64,000 nt of DNA from Paeniglutamicibacter antarcticus_C (GTDB lineage Bacteria > Actinomycetota > Actinomycetes > Actinomycetales > Micrococcaceae): assembly GCF_039544305.1 (NCBI RefSeq), contig NZ_BAABLK010000034.1:186001-250000 (forward strand), in the 5' to 3' direction. Under the pieces are notes generated by a model. It was given only the letters and a program-made list of their open reading frames with translations, ran no database searches and was not told where the DNA came from. The position numbers and the translations under genes were made by a program. Every line of letters begins with the position of its first letter. Position 1 is the stretch's first letter. Below are positions 35,968-45,418 of the stretch, piece by piece.

Positions 35968-37434
35968 ATGCAGGAAACTGCCAGGGCATCCGAACCGTCA
36001 AAACAGGGCTCATCGGTGCGCTCGCGCGTGCTCGCAGGCATGTTGGGGCTCATCACCATCGCGTTCATGGTTACGGGAACGGTCGTGTATCTATTGCAAC
36101 TAAGCACCATGGACAATCGGATCGATGACTCGCTCAAGCGCAGTGTCGAGGAGTTTCGGGTCTTGGCGGGCCGCAGCACCGATCCGGCGCTGTTCCCGGA
36201 GCACATGACAGCAGAGGTGCTCCTTTATACGGCCATGCAACAAAAGCTCCCGTCGAATCACGAAGGCATGCTCAGCGTGGTGAACGAAAAGATCCGATGG
36301 ACGGCTCCGGAAGTGGTCGATCTCAGGTTGGAGCACGATGACGAGTTCGTTCGTTGGGCGAGCAGCAAGGCCTCGCACCACGAAATCATTCTCGAGTCAG
36401 TGACCACCAGCGTAAGGACCTACCGGGCGGTCTCAGTACCGGTCGTCTTGGGCGAGCAAACCACGCCGGCCCACCTGGTGTTCGCTTTTGACTACTCCGC
36501 CGAAAAACGGGCCTTGAACAATGGTTTCTTGATGTACCTGTTGGTCGGACTCGGGGTGCTGCTGGTTGCCGGGGTCGCGGGCTGGATGCTCGTGGGTAGG
36601 CTGTTGCTGCCGGTCACCTTGCTCCGGGACACCGCTCGACAGATTTCCGAATCGGACCTCACACAGCGCATCGAGGTTGTTGGCCGCGATGACCTTGCCG
36701 AACTGACCATCACCGTCAACGCCATGCTCGATCGCTTGGAAAAGGCCATGGTTTCCCAGCGCCAGCTCCTGGACGATGTCGGCCATGAACTCAGGACCCC
36801 GGTGACCATCATCCGTGGACACCTCGAACTCATGGATCGGCTCGACCCCGACGACGTGGACCAGTCGCGCGACATCGCCTTGGCGGAGCTGGACCGAATG
36901 TCCTCCTTGATCAATGACCTGGTGACCCTGGCGAAATCGAACCGTGTCGACTTCATCAACCCTGTTGCCACAAATACGGGTACGCTGCTTGATGAGCTGC
37001 TGGACAAGGCCCGGCCCCTGGGTGAGCGCAGGTGGCGCATCGGCCACCGCAGTGAAGCCACCGCCGTTCTTGATCCACAAAGGATCACTCAGGCGATGCT
37101 GCAGCTATGTTCGAACGCAGCCAAGTTCACCGTCCCGGGAACAACCATCACCTTGGGCACCAATATCGCCGACCCCAACGCGAAGGTGCCGCGTTTGCGG
37201 CTCTGGGTCCGGGACGAAGGAGTCGGCATTGCCGCGGAGGACCAGGCGAGAATTTTTGAACGCTTCGGCAGGGGCCACAACTCAAAGCGGACCGAAGGCT
37301 CCGGACTTGGCCTGAATATCGTCTCGGCCATCGCGTTGGCACACCACGGACGCGTCAGCGTCACCTCCGATGTTGGCATCGGTTCCACGTTCATCATCGA
37401 AATACCCTTGCATGAAGGAGGAGATGACCATTAG
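35968..37434 (+). CDS. Sensor histidine kinase
   Basis: The protein has 488 residues starting at 35968 with AGAGG upstream; the longer open frame runs backwards through the Asp repeat and is rejected. Domains: membrane helix 23-44, extracytoplasmic sensor about 45-185, second helix 187-210, HAMP 210-262, HisKA with VGHELRTPVTIIRGHLELM (His273), then the ATPase domain with NAAKFT, DEGVGIAAED and GSGLGLNIV. It should phosphorylate the response regulator encoded next. The sensor domain is unfamiliar. The stop overlaps the response regulator start. Confidence 0.93.
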   Translation: MQETARASEPSKQGSSVRSRVLAGMLGLITIAFMVTGTVVYLLQLSTMDNRIDDSLKRSVEEFRVLAGRSTDPALFPEHMTAEVLLYTAMQQKLPSNHEGMLSVVNEKIRWTAPEVVDLRLEHDDEFVRWASSKASHHEIILESVTTSVRTYRAVSVPVVLGEQTTPAHLVFAFDYSAEKRALNNGFLMYLLVGLGVLLVAGVAGWMLVGRLLLPVTLLRDTARQISESDLTQRIEVVGRDDLAELTITVNAMLDRLEKAMVSQRQLLDDVGHELRTPVTIIRGHLELMDRLDPDDVDQSRDIALAELDRMSSLINDLVTLAKSNRVDFINPVATNTGTLLDELLDKARPLGERRWRIGHRSEATAVLDPQRITQAMLQLCSNAAKFTVPGTTITLGTNIADPNAKVPRLRLWVRDEGVGIAAEDQARIFERFGRGHNSKRTEGSGLGLNIVSAIALAHHGRVSVTSDVGIGSTFIIEIPLHEGGDDH

Positions 37435-38098
37435 CCGGATCCTGATCATCGAGGACGAGGAACGCATCAGCTCCTTTATAGCCAAGGGGCTCAAGGCCTC
37501 GGGCTTCCAGCCGACCGTTGCCGCGACCGGGTTGGAAGGAGGGTCCCTGGCCCAAGCCCAGGATTTTGAGCTCATCATCCTTGACCTGGGTCTTCCCGAT
37601 GAGGACGGGTTCGATGTACTCAAACGCATTCGAGGCTCCCACGTGGATACCCCCGTGATCATCTTGACTGCCCGAACCAGCATCGATGACACCGTGGCAG
37701 GGTTGGAAGGTGGCGCCGACGACTACATGGCCAAGCCTTTTCGCTTCGAAGAGCTTCTGGCGAGAGTGCGTTTACGCCTGCGCCCCCAGGCAAACGGAGC
37801 CGATACCCACACCTTGAAGGCCGGGTCCCTGGAACTTGACCTCGGTAGCCGCCGGGCCATTCTCTCCGGCCGTGAGATCGATCTATCGACCCGGGAGTTT
37901 GCCCTGGCCGAGGCCTTCATGCGCAACCCTGGACACGTGCTGAGCAGGGAACAGTTGCTTTCGAGGGTCTGGGGGTACGATTTTGACCCCGGCTCCAACG
38001 TCGTGGACGTGTATGTGAGGTACCTGCGCAACAAGCTGGGCGCCGAATGGTTCACCACGGTCAGGGGCATGGGCTACCGCTTCGAGGAACCTGCCTGA
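37424..38098 (+). CDS. OmpR-family response regulator
   Basis: The protein has 224 residues from the ATG at 37424; an ATG at 37412 (MKEEMTIS) is possible. The receiver domain has the acidic pair IIEDEE, phospho-acceptor Asp54 in LILDLGLPDEDG-like context, Thr82 and Lys104 (DDYMAKPF). The C-terminal winged helix has the family end VVDVYVRYLRNKLG and TVRGMGYRFEEP. It is translated with overlap to the kinase. Likely targets are the flanking exported proteins, by analogy with other such loci. Confidence 0.93.
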   Translation: MTISRILIIEDEERISSFIAKGLKASGFQPTVAATGLEGGSLAQAQDFELIILDLGLPDEDGFDVLKRIRGSHVDTPVIILTARTSIDDTVAGLEGGADDYMAKPFRFEELLARVRLRLRPQANGADTHTLKAGSLELDLGSRRAILSGREIDLSTREFALAEAFMRNPGHVLSREQLLSRVWGYDFDPGSNVVDVYVRYLRNKLGAEWFTTVRGMGYRFEEPA

Positions 38099-38195
38099 TC
38101 TCTCGCACGGCCTGCAAACAAATGCACGTGAACCATGTAACGGGCTCCGGCCTGAAGATGGGATCCGGTCTCAGCGCCGGGGCCTGAACCGAGAG

Positions 38196-38666
38196 CTAAT
38201 CGGCGCTGAACGCCGAGGGTGCTGAGGGGGCCGAAGGCGGGGACTGCGGTGACCACGCAGACACGGCCGACGCTGCAGAGATCGGCGAAACAGCCGATTT
38301 CGCTGAAGCCGGGGAGACCGCAGACTTGGCCGATACCGGGGACACCGCTGATTTAGCAGACACAGGGGAAACGGCAGGCTTGGCCGAAACAGTCGGGGCA
38401 GCCGGCGCCGAAGACCGGTCGGGTTCGACCACAGACACAGGGGTTGCCGATTGGGGCGCACCGATCTCCACTTGTGTAGGGCTCTCTTCGATCTTGACGG
38501 AGCCGGCGACCCGTTTCACCGACGAAGGCCCAGGCAGCGTCACGCCTTCGTGCAGGTTGACCGGCGCGTTACTCGGGAAGATCGGCTGTGCCGCCCCGAT
38601 GCCTGCACCGATGGCCATCACTCCAAGTGCACCCGTGATTGACCAAAACGTACGCGACTTCTTCAT
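38196..38666 (-). CDS. Exported protein with SAKSAVSP-type repeats
   Basis: The protein has 156 residues. The start MKKSRTFWSITGALGVMAIG with a following GAGIGAAQP is a clear signal peptide. The second half is a tandem repeat of about nine residues (SAKSAVSPV, SAKSAVSPV, SAKSAVSPA, SAKSAVSPI), ending in a Ser/Pro/Ala-rich tail. The gene is convergent with the two-component system. No family known; wall-associated or adhesin-like roles are possible, but nothing in the sequence proves it. The long plus-strand frame over this region is a shadow. Confidence 0.75.
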   Translation of the reverse strand: MKKSRTFWSITGALGVMAIGAGIGAAQPIFPSNAPVNLHEGVTLPGPSSVKRVAGSVKIEESPTQVEIGAPQSATPVSVVEPDRSSAPAAPTVSAKPAVSPVSAKSAVSPVSAKSAVSPASAKSAVSPISAASAVSAWSPQSPPSAPSAPSAFSAD

Positions 38667-38808
38667 CGTTTCCTGCTCCTTCGATCACTGCACTGCCATT
38701 GCCGTGTTTCCAGCATGGCCGGTGAATGTGAGCCGAAGAGGAGAACCCGATGAGAAAGTTCTCATCTGGGCAGCCGGTGCCATATCCGTCGCTTCCGCGT
38801 CCCGAAGG

Positions 38809-40026
38809 CTAACCGGCCCGGGTGAGCAGTTGCTCGACTACGGCCAGCCGGGCCAAGGCAACGGCGTGCCAGCCGGGGTTTGTCTCGTCTCGGGCCCCTG
38901 CCACCAGGGACAGGACCACGCATGCAGCCCGCGCATAGAGGCCGCGACCCGGGACATCGCGGTTCGCCAGCTCTCGTTCAAAGGCCTTGGCATAGATCTC
39001 GAGGTAGCCGTTAACCCGCCCGTAGCGGGGGTCCAAGCCCGGCAATACCGCCAGGTGGCCCAAGAAACAGGCCAAGTCATCGACCAGGTATCCGGGGCCC
39101 GCCGAATCAATGTCCAGCAGTCCGGTGATGTTTCCGTCCATGAAAAAGACGTTTGCCTCATAGAAATCCCCGTGGCTCGGAACCAGCTGACCGCGCTCGG
39201 AGTCTTCCAGGATGCCGGCCAAACGTTGGAGCATGGATCCGATGTTCACTGTTTGGTCCGGCACTGCCGTCTGGGCGGCATGCCCATACCAGCCCAGCCT
39301 GTCCGACCATGCGGGCCGGGCGGGCACATTCATCAGTGATTGCGGCAATGAGTCAAGGAGCTCGATGATTTTTTGCGGTTCCAAGGGCAGGCCCGGGGCA
39401 TGCATGAGGCCTTCGGCCAGCGCCTCGCCGGTGGCCCGGTGAAGGGCAAGCACGCCGCTGGTTGGCGGGCCAAGAGGAATCGGCGCAGGGACGCCTGCCT
39501 CCAGCAATGCCAGGTGCTTATCATGGAACAGTTGCGAATCCTGGCGCAGCACCTTGAGGAACAGTTGGTGCCCGTCGGTGAACCGTGCGTGCATCACCGC
39601 CCGACGCAGGGGGCGGTAGGCCAAGGTACGCAGGTCCTGGAGCACGCGGCCGCCTCCCCAGTTTTCCTCCACCAAAGCCGGGGTGGTGGCCAGCGGCAGC
39701 CCTGGAAGCAACGGATCCGCTGGATGCAGCCAAACGACCACGGTGCCCCTGCCGCTATCCAGGCGCACGGTCCCCTCGGGAACAATATCCAGTTTTTCGG
39801 CGGTGGCGCCCAGATACAGGTTGGAGGACCCGTTATTCGCCGCAAAGACACCCGAGACGCCGGCCCCGGGGCGGTGGTGCAGCTCTGCCACGGACACCTT
39901 GGCATTGGCAAGACCCATGGACGCAACTGCCTCTGCAAGGATCCCTGCAAACTCGATTGATCCGAAGAACTCAAGTTGTTCGCGTTCATCCCAGTGCCGG
40001 GGACCCTGGACAGCCGGTGGATTCAT
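38809..40026 (-). CDS. Phosphotransferase-fold protein (APH/maltokinase-like)
   Basis: The protein has 405 residues from the ATG at 40026. The kinase-like core is visible in its second half: the Brenner-type motif LVPSHGDFYEANVFFMDG and metal-binding LLDIDSAGPGYLVDD. This is the aminoglycoside phosphotransferase superfamily, which includes kinases of sugars, choline and antibiotics. The first 130 residues are unlike resistance enzymes, so a housekeeping sugar or small-molecule kinase is more likely. It is a single gene just beyond paaZ, in the same orientation, separated by a terminator-like hairpin. Confidence 0.82.
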   Translation of the reverse strand: MNPPAVQGPRHWDEREQLEFFGSIEFAGILAEAVASMGLANAKVSVAELHHRPGAGVSGVFAANNGSSNLYLGATAEKLDIVPEGTVRLDSGRGTVVVWLHPADPLLPGLPLATTPALVEENWGGGRVLQDLRTLAYRPLRRAVMHARFTDGHQLFLKVLRQDSQLFHDKHLALLEAGVPAPIPLGPPTSGVLALHRATGEALAEGLMHAPGLPLEPQKIIELLDSLPQSLMNVPARPAWSDRLGWYGHAAQTAVPDQTVNIGSMLQRLAGILEDSERGQLVPSHGDFYEANVFFMDGNITGLLDIDSAGPGYLVDDLACFLGHLAVLPGLDPRYGRVNGYLEIYAKAFERELANRDVPGRGLYARAACVVLSLVAGARDETNPGWHAVALARLAVVEQLLTRAG

Positions 40027-40165
40027 CAATGCCTCGTTCCTTTTACACTCTCGAGGGTCCAAAAGGCCGGGAGTCCCAACGAGACCTTTCCCCCCTGTCC
40101 GATACCATCTCACATCCGCAGGGATTCGAACCACCATTGCCGGTGCACCGCGGCAACCCGGAAAC

Positions 40166-40222
40166 GGCATTGGCCGGTCGCCCGCACCCCCCCCAAGGGG
40201 AAACGGATGACCGGCCAATGCC
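40166..40222 (-). terminator. Terminator-like hairpin after paaZ
   Basis: A 14-bp perfect inverted repeat, GGCATTGGCCGGTC at 40166-40179 and its complement at 40209-40222, lies just past the paaZ stop, with a 29-base loop. Confidence 0.7.
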
Positions 40223-40231
40223 AGGACCAGC

Positions 40232-42358
40232 CTAGGACCAGTTGGCGTAGGTGGTGTTTTCCTTCTCCACCAGGGTCAACACGTCGTAGGTGGCAACGAT
40301 TTCGCCATCCTGGTTGTTGATGACCGCGTCCCACGCGACCTCACCGTATTCGTCGGTGACACGCGGAGTGATCTTCTTGGCCGTAAGGGTGACACGGATC
40401 GAGTCGCCGTCCGGCACCGGGGTGATGAAGCGCAGGTTCTCCAGGCCGTAGTTGGCCAAGACCGGTCCCGGTGCGGGCTGGACGAAGAGTCCCGCCGCCC
40501 AGGAGACCAGCAGGTAGCCGTGGGCAACAATGCCGGGGAAGAACGGGTTGGCTTCGGCGGCTGCAGCATCGGTATGCGCGTAGAAGGTGTCACCGGTTTC
40601 GTTGGCGAAGTCGGTGATCTCTGCCAGTGTGACCTCGCGCAGCGGCGATGCGAAGGCATCCCCGATCTGTAGCTCGGCCAGCGACTTGCGGAAGGGGTGG
40701 ATCGCGCCCTCGACTGCACCGAATTCGTCGCATCCGGCAATCACTCGGTCGGCGCCGGCGTGCCAGACCCCGGTAACGGCGGTGAGCATGTTCGGCGAAC
40801 CCTGGATGGCGGTGCGCTGCATGTGGTGGAAGACCGAGCGGATGCCGCCGAGTTCCTCGCCGCCACCGGCGCGGCCGGGGCCGCCGTGGACCAGGTGCGG
40901 CACCGGGGCTCCGTGGCCGGTGGAGCTGCGAGCGGTCTCGCGGTTGAGCATGTGAACACGTCCGTGGTGCGATGCGATTCCCGTGGTCAGCGTGCGGGCG
41001 GCATCTGCGTCGTTGGTGCAGACAGTGGCAACCAGCGAGCCCGATCCCATGGCGGTCAGCTCGATGGCCTCGTCCAGGTCCGCGTAGCCGATGACCGAGG
41101 ACACCGGGCCGAAGGCCTCAAGGTTGTGCACGGCTTGGTTCTTCACGTCATCCCAGGTCAGGACCAATGGGGACATGAAGGCGCCTGCATCGACGGTCTT
41201 GGTTTCACCTTCGGCGGTGCGGATGACCGGTGCATCCAGTGTGCCGTAGGCGATCTCGCCGCCGGCAGCGATCATTTCCTCGACGGCGCAGCGTACGTCG
41301 CGAAGCTGCTCCAGCGAGGCCAAGGCGCCCATGGTGACACCTTCGGCACGCGGGTCGCCAATGACAACGCGTGAATCGATGCGTTCCCCCACTGCCTTGA
41401 CTACGTCTTGGACCAACGCGGCCGGAACGATGACGCGGCGGATGGCTGTGCATTTCTGCCCGGCCTTGACCGTCATCTCTGTGACGACGGATTTGACGAA
41501 GGCGTCGAATTCCGGGGTTCCGGTGACGGCGTCGGGTCCCAGGATCGCTGCGTTGAGCGAGTCTGTTTCTGAGGTGAAGCGCACTCCCCCGTCAATGACG
41601 TTCTTGTGGGCCTTCAGGGACGATGCGGTGGATGCCGATCCGGTGAAGGAGAGCATGTCCCGGTAGTCCAGCACGTCAAGCAAGGTGCGGGCGGAGCCGG
41701 AAATCAGCTGGATGGAGCCTTCGGGAAGGATCCCGGAGTCGACCATCAGTCGCACCATGGCCTCGGCCACGTAGCCGGTGGGGGTGGCGGCCTTGGCGAT
41801 CGTGGGCACGCCGGCGATGAAGGCGGGGGCGAACTTCTCCAGCATGCCCCAGACGGGGAAGTTGAAGGCATTGATCTGCGCGGCGACACCGGGGATGCGG
41901 GTGTAGATGTGCTCACCGGCAAAGGAGCCGTCACGTGAGAGGACCTCCATGGGCCCGTCGAGGATGACGTTGGAGTTCGGAAGCTCGCGCCGGCCCTTGG
42001 AAGAAAAAGTGAAGAGCACGCCGATGCCGCCATCGATGTCGACCATCGAGTCGATCTTGGTGGAGCCGGTGCGGTAGGAGATCTCGTAGATTTCCTCGCG
42101 GCGTTCGTTGAGGAACTGTGCCAGTTCCTTGAGCTTCAGTGCGCGCTCATGCAATGAGAGCTTGCCCAGTTCGCGCTGGCCGACGGTGCGGCCGTACTCA
42201 ACGACCTTGGCCAGGTCCATGCCGTCATTGTTGACCGTGGCCAGCGGCTTACCGGTGTTGGCATCCAGCACGGAAGTTCCGCCGGCCGGATCGGAGGGGG
42301 TCCACCATGAGTTTTGGACGAAGCTGGGAACCAGTGGAGCCATGGGAGTTGTCGTCAT
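40232..42358 (-). CDS. paaZ: Oxepin-CoA hydrolase / semialdehyde dehydrogenase PaaZ
   Basis: The protein has 708 residues, the family length, from the ATG at 42358. Residues 1-530 form the aldehyde dehydrogenase domain (RIPGVAAQINAFNFPVWGML, catalytic Glu in RFTSETDSLNAAIL and Cys in VKAGQKCTAIRRV). Residues 560-705 form a MaoC-type hydratase domain (Asp/His in FFPGIVAHGYLLVSW). PaaZ opens the oxepin ring and oxidises the resulting semialdehyde. The longer open frame beyond 42358 overlaps the divergent thioesterase gene and is not used. A PaaR-type site lies 15 bases upstream. Confidence 0.97.
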   Translation of the reverse strand: MTTTPMAPLVPSFVQNSWWTPSDPAGGTSVLDANTGKPLATVNNDGMDLAKVVEYGRTVGQRELGKLSLHERALKLKELAQFLNERREEIYEISYRTGSTKIDSMVDIDGGIGVLFTFSSKGRRELPNSNVILDGPMEVLSRDGSFAGEHIYTRIPGVAAQINAFNFPVWGMLEKFAPAFIAGVPTIAKAATPTGYVAEAMVRLMVDSGILPEGSIQLISGSARTLLDVLDYRDMLSFTGSASTASSLKAHKNVIDGGVRFTSETDSLNAAILGPDAVTGTPEFDAFVKSVVTEMTVKAGQKCTAIRRVIVPAALVQDVVKAVGERIDSRVVIGDPRAEGVTMGALASLEQLRDVRCAVEEMIAAGGEIAYGTLDAPVIRTAEGETKTVDAGAFMSPLVLTWDDVKNQAVHNLEAFGPVSSVIGYADLDEAIELTAMGSGSLVATVCTNDADAARTLTTGIASHHGRVHMLNRETARSSTGHGAPVPHLVHGGPGRAGGGEELGGIRSVFHHMQRTAIQGSPNMLTAVTGVWHAGADRVIAGCDEFGAVEGAIHPFRKSLAELQIGDAFASPLREVTLAEITDFANETGDTFYAHTDAAAAEANPFFPGIVAHGYLLVSWAAGLFVQPAPGPVLANYGLENLRFITPVPDGDSIRVTLTAKKITPRVTDEYGEVAWDAVINNQDGEIVATYDVLTLVEKENTTYANWS

Positions 42359-42372
42359 CGACGAAATCCTTC

Positions 42373-42390
42373 CTGAACGATCGGTCAGTA
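42373..42390. promoter_or_regulatory. PaaR-type operator between paaZ and the divergent thioesterase
   Basis: Reverse complement TACTGACCGATCGTTCAG, one mismatch to the paaA site. It lies 15 bases before paaZ and 83 bases before the thioesterase start, so it could control both directions. Confidence 0.85.
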
Positions 42391-42473
42391 TTAGCAACCA
42401 CAGTACAGTATGGGGAAGTACACCACGAGCCCGGGGTTTCCAAAGACCCCGACATTTCAGGAGATATGCAACC

Positions 42474-42914
42474 ATGAGCGCACAGCGCCCCACCGCGCCC
42501 ACATCGGACACCTCTATCGACGGGGTCTGGCAGATTGCCCTGGGCGAGCTCGATCTCAAGATGGGAATCAAGATCATCGAGGAGTCGGTCGACAAGGTCG
42601 TGGCGACAATGCCGGTGGAAGGCAACCGCCAGTCCTTCGGGCTCTTGCATGGCGGGGCTTCCCTGGCCGTGGGCGAGGCCGTCGGCTCGTGGGCGGCGGT
42701 GAAGCACGCCTCGACCATGGGAAAGTCGGCCGTGGGCGTCGATGTCTCGGCAACCCACCACAAGGGAGCCCGCGAGGGGCTGATCACGATCACTGCGACC
42801 CCCATCAGCTTGGGGCGACGCATGGCGAGCCACCAAGTTGTCATCGAGAACGAGGCCGGCCAACGCCTGTGCACGCTTCGGATCACCAACCTGATCATCG
42901 ATATCAAGAAATAA
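42474..42914 (+). CDS. Second PaaI-like hotdog thioesterase
   Basis: The protein has 146 residues from the ATG at 42474 (MSAQRPTAPTSDTSIDG), with AGGAG ten bases before it. The catalytic segment is FGLLHGGASLAVGEAVGSWA: HGG followed by a Glu, the arrangement of Arthrobacter-type 4-hydroxybenzoyl-CoA thioesterases, distinct from the Asp of the PaaI at 19069. It is divergent from paaZ over one PaaR-type site, so it probably clears a different acyl-CoA in the same pathway. Confidence 0.85.
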   Translation: MSAQRPTAPTSDTSIDGVWQIALGELDLKMGIKIIEESVDKVVATMPVEGNRQSFGLLHGGASLAVGEAVGSWAAVKHASTMGKSAVGVDVSATHHKGAREGLITITATPISLGRRMASHQVVIENEAGQRLCTLRITNLIIDIKK

Positions 42915-42960
42915 GTCCACGCTTCCGCGGACCACTCCGTGCCCGGTGCGAGCGGTACGG

Positions 42961-43197
42961 CTACCGGGCAGGGACATAGCTGGGCAGGTCCCCGACCTCG
43001 CAATCCATGGCGTGGCACATGGCCCGCAACGCGCAAAAGCGGATTGCCTTTGCGCAGTTGTTCTTCAGCACCGACAGGTTCGCGACGCCGATATCCACCA
43101 ACCCGCTGGGGTCAACAAGGATCTTGGTGCGGTCGGTGCGCAGCTGGCCCGGGTGGCGTTGGATCTCGGTGGGAACATCGGTGTCAACGGGTCCCAT
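42961..43197 (-). CDS. XRE-family regulator of a DUF2975-type pair, unusual HTH
   Basis: The protein has 78 residues. The second half reads VDIGVANLSVLKNNCAKAIR and FCALRAMCHAMDCEVGDLPS, matching small XRE regulators (typical: GITPANLSILKNGKAKAIRF and CQPGDLL) that accompany DUF2975 membrane proteins. The first HTH helix (RTDRTKILVDPSGL) is divergent and contains a Pro, so DNA binding may be impaired. The partner gene directly upstream is frameshifted. The pair resembles the membrane protein/XRE module at the left window edge in layout. Confidence 0.65.
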   Translation of the reverse strand: MGPVDTDVPTEIQRHPGQLRTDRTKILVDPSGLVDIGVANLSVLKNNCAKAIRFCALRAMCHAMDCEVGDLPSYVPAR

Positions 43198-43201
43198 CGG
43201 A

Positions 43202-43733
43202 TCAATCCTGCTGCATGCTTTGTATCTCCAGCCCACGCTTGAAGACCCGCGCCGCGGTGAACAGGCCGAGCCCCGCCCCGAGCGCCCAGAGCTGGAGCTC
43301 GAAATACGCAGCTTCAGGGGCGCCCAGGATGTCAGGCGGGCCCTGCCAGCCGGAGTCGTGCTCGTTCCACATTCCGCCCACGCTTCCCAGGACTTGCCAG
43401 GATGCCTGGTGCCCGCCGCCGGACCCTCGACGTCGACGAAAGCCCGGGGACGCCTCCGGAAATCACCGTGGCCGCGGGTCCCGCAAGGCTCGCGTTCTCC
43501 GGCAGCACCGGCCGGAACTCGCGAACCGGCATATCCACGCCCACGCTCGGTTCGATCTCCACTACAGCCAGCCTGTACAACGTTGCTCCGCCGGCGACCA
43601 CCACGTGCGCGATGGCTACCCAGCGGACGAGTCCGACTTCCGGCGTCACCCCTCTTGGATCCAAGAGGGGTGACGCGAGAAGAGAACCCACAAGCCCCAC
43701 CAACAGCGTGATGATGAGCAATAAAAGGCCCAT
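43202..43733 (-). pseudogene. DUF2975-like membrane protein with one frameshift
   Basis: The N-terminal frame gives MGLLLLIITLLVGLVGSLLA, RWVAIAHVVVAGGATLYRLA and PAATVISGGVPG, two membrane segments and a loop. Near 43420-43430 the frame must shift to continue into SWQVLGSVGGMWNEHDSGWQ and LWALGAGLGLFTAARVFKRG, ending LEIQSMQQD at a stop at 43202. The end segment is typical of DUF2975 proteins. The repaired length is about 176 residues. It ends four bases before the XRE partner. Confidence 0.75.
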
Positions 43734-43897
43734 GATGTTGGCCCCCTCCGACTCGGTTTAGACCACGCGAGCACAATGCTTATCGTTATGTTCTTGCTAG
43801 GTGCGTGGGTCAGTAGTCAGATAGCGGAACACTAAGAATCTTTAAACCGCCGGAGGATTAACCGGGATTCGACGCCAGCACTGGGATAATTGGGGGT

Positions 43898-45374
43898 ATG
43901 GATATTCCTTCTTCTCAGCCGCACGATGGCTTGTTTGAGGAGTCTCTGGTGGAGCGTATCGAGGTCTCGGTCGATGACCGGATCGATCTCAACGCCGGGG
44001 TGAAGAAGCGATTCAAAGCCTTCGAACCCGATGCGGTGATGTTGGTGCCGCCGTCCTTGGATGAGTGGCTGCCGACGAATCATCTGGCGCGCTTCATTGC
44101 TGAGTTGGTGGATGGCGAGCTTGATCTGACACGCTTTTATGCTTCGTATGCCATGGCGAAGGGCCAACCGCCGTACGAGCCGCGATTGATGTTGCGGATC
44201 GTGCTTTACGGGTACTGCGTGGGCGTTCGCTCCTCCCGACAGTTGGAGAAGGCCTGCACCGATGTAGTCGCTTTCCGGTGGTTGGCCGCGCAGCAGGCCC
44301 CGGATTTCCGATCCATCGGACGCTTTTCGTGAACGCCACCTCGCCGCATTGGCGAACGTCTTCTTACAGGCTTTGGAACTCTGCCGGGCCGCAGGAATGG
44401 TCAAGTTGGGGCAAGTGGCCTTGGATGGAACCAAGGTGCGGGCGAATGCCTCAAGACACAAGGCCATGTCCTATGCCCGACTGACCGAGAAGCAGAAGGT
44501 CTTGGCCCAGGAAATCAGTGACCTGATGGCTGAGGCGAAGACCGTGGATGCTGCCGAGGACGCCCATTTTGGGCCGGGCAAACGCGCCGATGAGTTGCCG
44601 GTGGAGTTGGCCAACCGTGAAGCCCGGTCCCGGGCAATGACTGTTGCTCGGGCCTCGATCGAGGCAGAAGCCGCGGGGCTTGGCCAGGATGGAGGCCGAA
44701 GCGAAGGCACGCAAGAGCGGGGACGGTGATGATGAGGTCACTGGTGCCGGGGAAACGGCTGCGGGAGCTGCGGTGCCAAAAGCTACGGAGCATCGGAACT
44801 TCACCGATCCCGATGCGCGGATCATGAAGAGAGCCGATGGTTCGTTTTCCTATTGCTACAACGGGCAAGCCGTCGTTGATGCGCAGCACCAGGTCATTGT
44901 TGCTGTCGAGGTGAACCAGGGCGCGAACGACTACGGGCAGTTGATTCCCATGGTGCACAAAGCGATGGAGAATCTGGGGCGGATGCCCGATAAGTGGCTT
45001 GCCGATACGGGATATTTTTCGAAGGCGAATCTTGAGCAAGCCCTTGGGCTCGAAGGTGAACATGGCACTGAGTTCTTCATTTCCACCCGGCGGTTGAAGC
45101 ACTCGGCACCGATTCCTGATTCGCCGCGGGGCAGGATCCCGTCCCGTGCGACCGTGGCGAGCGGATGGCCAGGAAGCTGAAAACCAAATACGGCAAGAAG
45201 GTCTACGCGCGGCGTAAGGTCATCGTGGAGCCGGTCTTCGGGCAAATCCACACCCGTCAAGGCAAGCACCTTTTGCTACGTGGGCTGCAGAGCGTGGCTC
45301 ATGAGTGGAAACTGCTTACTGCCGGCCACAACTTGATGAAGCTGCATAGTTACCGGGTGAATCCGGGAACGTAG
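43898..45374 (+). mobile_element. IS1182-like transposase gene with three frameshifts
   Basis: Four consecutive frames assemble one DDE transposase of about 490 residues: FKAFEPDAVMLVPPSLDEWL with the DUF772 head (PYEPRLMLRIVLYGYCVGVR), then VALDGTKVRANASRHKAMSY (first Asp), then DPDARIMKRADGSFSYCYNG and WLADTGYFSK (second Asp), then VIVEPVFGQIHTRQGKHLLL (Glu). Shifts are at a TTTT run (44324-44327), a GGGG run near 44677, and a missing C near 45155. I could not identify the terminal inverted repeats, so element borders are unknown; coordinates cover the coding part only. Confidence 0.85.
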
Positions 45375-45383
45375 CGGGAAAGG

Positions 45384-45418
45384 GGTGGGGGTCCTGCGCT
45401 GCGCGCAAGACCCCCACC
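45384..45418 (+). terminator. Strong hairpin after the transposase
   Basis: A 10-bp stem (GGTGGGGGTC at 45384-45393 with its complement at 45409-45418) encloses an inner TGCGC/GCGCA stem with a three-base loop. It lies ten bases past the transposase stop and could be the transposase terminator or part of the element's end. Confidence 0.65.

Noticed and set aside
38196..38666. CRISPR-like regular repetition at 38200-38420
   Set aside because: The repeats are in-frame codon repeats of an exported protein without unique spacers; no cas gene in the window.
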